From the NCBI GenBank assembly GCA_937924895.1, contig CALEYP010000018.1:1-8830 (forward strand): DNA of 8,830 nt, in the 5' to 3' direction. Within the stretch, counting starts at the first letter, position 1. Each line of letters begins with the position of its first letter. Below are positions 6,131 to 8,830 of this stretch, in pieces. Under the pieces are notes generated by a model, which was not told the DNA's origin, ran no database searches, and saw only the letters and a list, made by a program, of their open reading frames with translations. Made by a program: the position numbers and the translations under genes. This DNA comes from an uncultured Alphaproteobacteria bacterium (GTDB lineage: Bacteria; Pseudomonadota; Alphaproteobacteria; Puniceispirillales; Puniceispirillaceae).

Positions 6131-7702
6131 CTACACATCAATTGATAGCCCTTCAATTTCAGTTGCCTCTTCAAAAATTGAGAACCCACTTTTCTTTTGA
6201 TGGTCAATGAAGCCACGCATATCAGCTATCGGACGCACTTCAATCGTTTCTGTGAGGTAGCGATAGCGCCTAATCACGGTGTAAGGATGCGCAAAACCAA
6301 GCGTTACAATGTTAAAAATAAGATTGGTGAATAATATGTAGGCAAAGCGGAAAGATGATAGTGATGATCGCATCCGAATACCGCCAGCTAAGCTCGCATG
6401 AGCCACCATAATATGACGCACAAGCGCGAAGTAAAAACCACTTGTCATATATCCGACAAAGAAAAAGGCAAAAAATGGAAGAGCGATGATGGCTTGCTGG
6501 GTCTGATCTAACAGGGCTAAGAGCAAATAAAACTCTTCGGTTGAAGTGACCTCAAATAAACCAGTATTCGACAGCATAATGTAGGCTGCAAATATGGCTG
6601 GTCCCATGATTAACGCCCCAATGATAAGGAAAAATATCAAACCCTTTAGTAACGCCACATAAAACGCGCCAAGCGGCAAATCTGCGTGAAATTGTGCGGC
6701 ACCAAAAGCGTGATTATCAATATAATGCTGGCGCAAGGCTCTTGCGGCAATGGGTTGCAGTAAGCCTAAGGTCAAAACACTTAGTAAGGGATAAATCATG
6801 AAAATGACAAAAGCTTTGCCAAACGTGCCATGCCAATCAAAGCGCACATCTCGCCACGTTAAATAACGAGCTTTAAATCCGAGCGACCTGTTTAAAACAA
6901 ACGGTACAGCCAAGGTAAAAATTAACACAGAGAATACAGGACCTACCACAGGCACAAGTTCAAACACACCAAGGGCGATCAGAGCCATAAAAGCAATTAG
7001 ACGACCAACAAATAACTGTTTCCCTGTTGCCAGAAATTCGAACCCCTCTTCCAGAAACTCCGTATTCCCATAAAAAAACCGAAGCGTCCTTACCTTTGCC
7101 CATGGCCCCCAAAGACCAAGTGTAAGAAGAGATAGCAACATATTGACGATTACAATGCCGTAATAAGCCCCAACACCGCCAGTAAATTGCAAGGCACTAT
7201 AACGTTGCACTTGCGCCCGCGCGCCAGCTGGGCCGCCGCCAGATGAGCCACCAGCTGTTGTAGCAGGTGGTTTACCACCCCCATTACCTGCAAAATCAAA
7301 GGGACTAGGGCGTTTGCTCCCTGCTGAGAGAGCTGAAGCGTCAATAGATGTTGTGCGATGAGCCGAGCCTGTCTGGCCAGCAGGCGCGCCCGTTGGTCGC
7401 ATCTGATTGGCAGGCGGTGGAGCCTGGAGGGGATGTGACGCGGCGTGAGGCGCTTGTGGCACCTGTTGTTGGGTTGTTTGTTGTGGCATTGCCGGTTGTT
7501 GCGGGAGGCCAGGTGCATGAGGCGGCATCTGAGGAGCAGCGGCAGGCTGGGCGAAGGGTGACTGGCCAAAAGAGGATAACGCCCCTGTCGCAGGAGGTGG
7601 CGAATTTGTTGCCGTAGGCTGATGCCCCTGCCCTTGCGATTCTTGCGGGGGTTGCGGCGCTGCGCCTCTCTTTAAAAACGGATTTTCTGGTTGACCAGAC
7701 AT
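6131..7702 (-). CDS. DUF898 (YjgN-type) polytopic membrane protein with Pro/Gln-rich N-terminal extension
   Basis: The region from about residue 167 to 500 matches the YjgN/DUF898 pattern: YSALQFTGGVGAYYGI, then a membrane helix leading into SLLTLGLWGPWAKVR and RFFYGNTEF. About six to eight membrane segments are visible, including near 178-198, 232-270, 298-316, 345-376, 393-420 and 452-470. The TLG...P...R motif occurs three times (about 192-205, 309-324, 465-480), which suggests an internally repeated architecture. Residues 1-165 are a low-complexity Pro/Gln/Ala and then Gly/Ser-rich stretch, probably disordered and cytoplasmic, which makes the 523-residue protein longer than E. coli YjgN (about 398). 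The molecular function of the family is not established. The start ATG at 7700-7702 has AAGG and GGTAGG purine stretches just upstream. It is followed directly by the M48 peptidase gene, a pairing that suggests the two act together in the envelope. Confidence 0.88.
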   Translation of the reverse strand: MSGQPENPFLKRGAAPQPPQESQGQGHQPTATNSPPPATGALSSFGQSPFAQPAAAPQMPPHAPGLPQQPAMPQQTTQQQVPQAPHAASHPLQAPPPANQMRPTGAPAGQTGSAHRTTSIDASALSAGSKRPSPFDFAGNGGGKPPATTAGGSSGGGPAGARAQVQRYSALQFTGGVGAYYGIVIVNMLLSLLTLGLWGPWAKVRTLRFFYGNTEFLEEGFEFLATGKQLFVGRLIAFMALIALGVFELVPVVGPVFSVLIFTLAVPFVLNRSLGFKARYLTWRDVRFDWHGTFGKAFVIFMIYPLLSVLTLGLLQPIAARALRQHYIDNHAFGAAQFHADLPLGAFYVALLKGLIFFLIIGALIMGPAIFAAYIMLSNTGLFEVTSTEEFYLLLALLDQTQQAIIALPFFAFFFVGYMTSGFYFALVRHIMVAHASLAGGIRMRSSLSSFRFAYILFTNLIFNIVTLGFAHPYTVIRRYRYLTETIEVRPIADMRGFIDHQKKSGFSIFEEATEIEGLSIDV

Positions 7703-7823
7703 ATTACCTACCTTTTCCCCACATGGATGAGGTTAAGGTACCACCCATAACGTAAAAGGAAAAGATACATTCGAACCATGTCTGGATGGATAAAATGGTA
7801 GTCTTTTTCCTGCTCACGCAAAT

Positions 7824-7840
7824 GTGAATTCACGTTAACG
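7824..7840. promoter_or_regulatory. Adjacent palindromes, possible operator
   Basis: GTGAATTCAC (7824-7833) is a perfect ten-base palindrome. It overlaps by one base with CGTTAACG (7833-7840), a perfect eight-base palindrome. Their place in the divergent promoter region suggests a possible regulator site, but short palindromes also arise by chance in AT-rich DNA and I do not recognise a specific regulator. Confidence 0.25.
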
Positions 7841-7863
7841 AATAATTAATGGTTATATGTGAT
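7829..7863 (+). promoter_or_regulatory. Candidate promoter for the small ORF
   Basis: Two weak sigma-70-like arrangements are possible. TTAACG (7835-7840) with TGTGAT (7858-7863) has 17-base spacing. TTCACG (7829-7834) with TTATAT (7853-7858) has 18-base spacing. The first would start transcription near 7870, so the transcript would begin at the large inverted repeat. The sequence does not allow a choice between them. Confidence 0.3.
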
Positions 7864-7868
7864 TATCA

Positions 7869-7910
7869 ATTTTGTCAGGGCGAACACACACTCCCACGCT
7901 CTGACAAAGT
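7869..7910 (+). repeat. Long inverted repeat / leader hairpin upstream of the small ORF
   Basis: TTTGTCAGGGCG (7871-7882) pairs with CGCTCTGACAAA (7897-7908) in a 12-pair stem containing one G-U pair. It can be extended by U-G and A-U pairs (7869-7870 with 7909-7910), with a 14-base loop (7883-7896). No T-run follows, so it is not an intrinsic terminator. It ends 18 bases before the ribosome binding site of the small ORF. It could be a 5' stabilising hairpin, a protein-binding leader, or a DNA operator. Confidence 0.6.
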
Positions 7911-7939
7911 GAGAAGAAACGCAGTCCGAGAGGAATGTT

Positions 7940-8143
7940 ATGTCAGTGATAAATGTGACTTATTTCAAAGCTATGACAGTCAAAAGTGAGAAACGAGTTG
8001 TATCAACTATTGGCTATAACATTCCTCAACTGGTTGAAACAGCAGCCCAAAATATGATGAAAGATGAATTCTATGCCTGTTTTACAGCGCCAGATGGCCA
8101 AGTCATCGCGCTTGATAGGCATGCGCAATTCGTAATGGTGTAA
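7940..8143 (+). CDS. Small hypothetical protein, 67 residues
   Basis: The ATG at 7940 has a strong GAGAGG ribosome binding site (7928-7933) at good spacing, and the stop is followed by a strong terminator hairpin, so this looks like a real one-gene transcript. The product is mixed alpha/beta in appearance. It has an N-terminal MSVINVTYFKAM stretch, a basic patch around KSEKR (16-20), a probable helix in PQLVETAAQNMMKDEF, and a C-terminal FTAPDGQVIALDRHAQF segment that looks like two beta strands with a PDG turn. There is no signal peptide or membrane segment, so it is probably cytoplasmic. It has one Cys, in YACF. I do not recognise the family. It is divergent from the DUF898 gene, and the palindromes and leader hairpin upstream suggest controlled expression. 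Confidence 0.75.
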   Translation: MSVINVTYFKAMTVKSEKRVVSTIGYNIPQLVETAAQNMMKDEFYACFTAPDGQVIALDRHAQFVMV

Positions 8144-8187
8144 TTTCCTCCTCCTCCCTCCCCAAGCGTGATGCCATTACGGATGGA

Positions 8188-8220
8188 AAGGCCCTATCTC
8201 TTCGGAGATGGGGCCTTCTT
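8188..8220 (+). terminator. UUCG-capped terminator hairpin between convergent genes
   Basis: Bases 8188-8200 pair with 8205-8217 in an uninterrupted 13-pair stem (one G-U pair) capped by the very stable TTCG tetraloop. A pyrimidine-rich tail (CTTCTT) follows on the + strand. It terminates the small ORF. It also lies directly after the stop of the convergent lipoprotein gene (8222), so it may serve both, although the - strand side has only a short U pair after the stem. Confidence 0.85.
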
Positions 8221-8221
8221 C

Positions 8222-8815
8222 TTACCATGCCTCGAGATCTAAAGGACCAATCGCCTCTGCTGCTTTTCCGCGCAAGAAAACAAGTGTCACTGACCCAACT
8301 TCAAACCCAAATTTGGTCAGGCGCGCCCGATTGATCGCCACATGCTCATCTTGCTGATATATCCAATCATCAAAAGTGATATCATAGCTGGTATCTCCCA
8401 CTGGTAGCGCAAGCGAATAGCGCCAATGCAAAGCATTACCGGCCACCTCACCTTGAGCAACACCATTAATATCATCAGCCTGCCCCTCATAAAGGGTAAC
8501 GCCTTCTTCGGTTTGTCCTAAATTGCGAATAACCCAAACGCGCCTCTGTGTTTCACCATCATCATAGAGAAAATCTTCCTCCAATGTCAGCGTATCTCCC
8601 GCCACAGTACCAAGAATATTCACACGGAATTGGCGTTTCAGTGATTGTGAGTAATCTTCAAATATCCCATAGGCAATCACATCACCTTCAAAGAACGCCT
8701 CCAAATCAAGTGTTGGCGCTCTCTTTGACACATCTTTAATGTTTTGGGCTGCGCAGGCAGATAAGATAATCAGCAGACCACATGAAATAAGGATAGAGGC
8801 AAGGCGAGCAATCAT
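8222..8815 (-). CDS. DUF3833-type lipoprotein
   Basis: This 197-residue protein begins with a lipoprotein signal peptide: a hydrophobic stretch and the lipobox LSAC (18-21), with Cys21 as the lipidation site. Ala follows the Cys, so outer-membrane sorting is likely. The body matches the DUF3833 pattern: LDLEAFFEGDVIAYG (about 36-50), FEDYSQSLKRQFRV (52-65), GDTLTLEEDFLYDDGE (73-88), RVWVIRN, and a long beta-rich tail with TSYDITFDDWIYQQDE. The family is predicted to be a periplasm-facing beta-rich lipoprotein with no established function. The ATG at 8813-8815 has AGG at suitable spacing (TATAGGTTCGTT precedes it). It is convergent with the small ORF and ends against the shared hairpin. Confidence 0.9.
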   Translation of the reverse strand: MIARLASILISCGLLIILSACAAQNIKDVSKRAPTLDLEAFFEGDVIAYGIFEDYSQSLKRQFRVNILGTVAGDTLTLEEDFLYDDGETQRRVWVIRNLGQTEEGVTLYEGQADDINGVAQGEVAGNALHWRYSLALPVGDTSYDITFDDWIYQQDEHVAINRARLTKFGFEVGSVTLVFLRGKAAEAIGPLDLEAW

Positions 8816-8830
8816 AACGAACCTATAAAA

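Larger units (their letters stand above)
7703..7939. other. Intergenic region between the divergent DUF898 gene and small ORF
   Basis: This 237-bp AT-rich gap separates divergently transcribed genes and must hold promoters for both. On the + side it contains two adjacent palindromes (7824-7840), weak sigma-70-like elements (7829-7863) and a long inverted repeat (7869-7910). I see no convincing promoter for the - strand gene and no additional coding sequence. Confidence 0.6.

Noticed and set aside
7150..7617. Open frames of 139 residues on - and 89 residues on + inside the DUF898 gene
   Set aside because: They are shadows of the low-complexity Pro/Gln-rich coding segment and have no ribosome binding site or recognisable content.

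Overview
The window looks like ordinary chromosome from a Gram-negative bacterium of moderate-to-low G+C. Supporting signs are an Sec-exported periplasmic binding protein, a lipoprotein with a lipobox and no Asp after the Cys (typical of outer-membrane sorting), and a YjgN-type membrane protein. The ThiBPQ proteins resemble the proteobacterial type. A marine alphaproteobacterium is my best guess, but this rests on general impression and no marker gene is present to settle it. I see no phage, transposon, CRISPR, tRNA or rRNA.

Left block (1-1700, + strand): the 3' part of a cysteine-rich, Thr/Ser/Ala-rich, apparently secreted protein that runs off the left edge. It is followed by a 111-residue protein with a clear signal peptide and one Cys near each end of the mature chain. 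A textbook intrinsic terminator closes the block at 1669-1700. Neither protein has a function I recognise.

Thiamine block (1677-5140, + strand): a candidate promoter overlapping the preceding terminator, a well-conserved TPP riboswitch (1713-1794), a hairpin able to mask the thiB ribosome binding site, then thiB, thiP and thiQ in a tight operon. Together these encode a TPP-repressed ABC importer for thiamine and its phosphates. No thiamine biosynthesis gene is in the window.

Membrane/protease block (5108-7702, - strand): a DUF898/YjgN-type polytopic membrane protein with an unusual Pro/Gln-rich N-terminal extension, followed after nine bases by an M48-type zinc metallopeptidase. The two genes lie in the same reading frame, with one in-frame TAG between them. 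The protease gene overlaps the 3' end of thiQ tail-to-tail by 33 bp.

Right block (7703-8830): a 237-bp intergenic region with short palindromes and a long inverted repeat, then a 67-residue unrecognised protein on + with a good ribosome binding site. A strong UUCG-capped terminator hairpin follows, and then a DUF3833-type lipoprotein gene on -, which ends against that hairpin. The most interesting unexplained items are the secreted pair on the left, the yjgN/M48 stop-codon junction, and the structured leader of the small protein.
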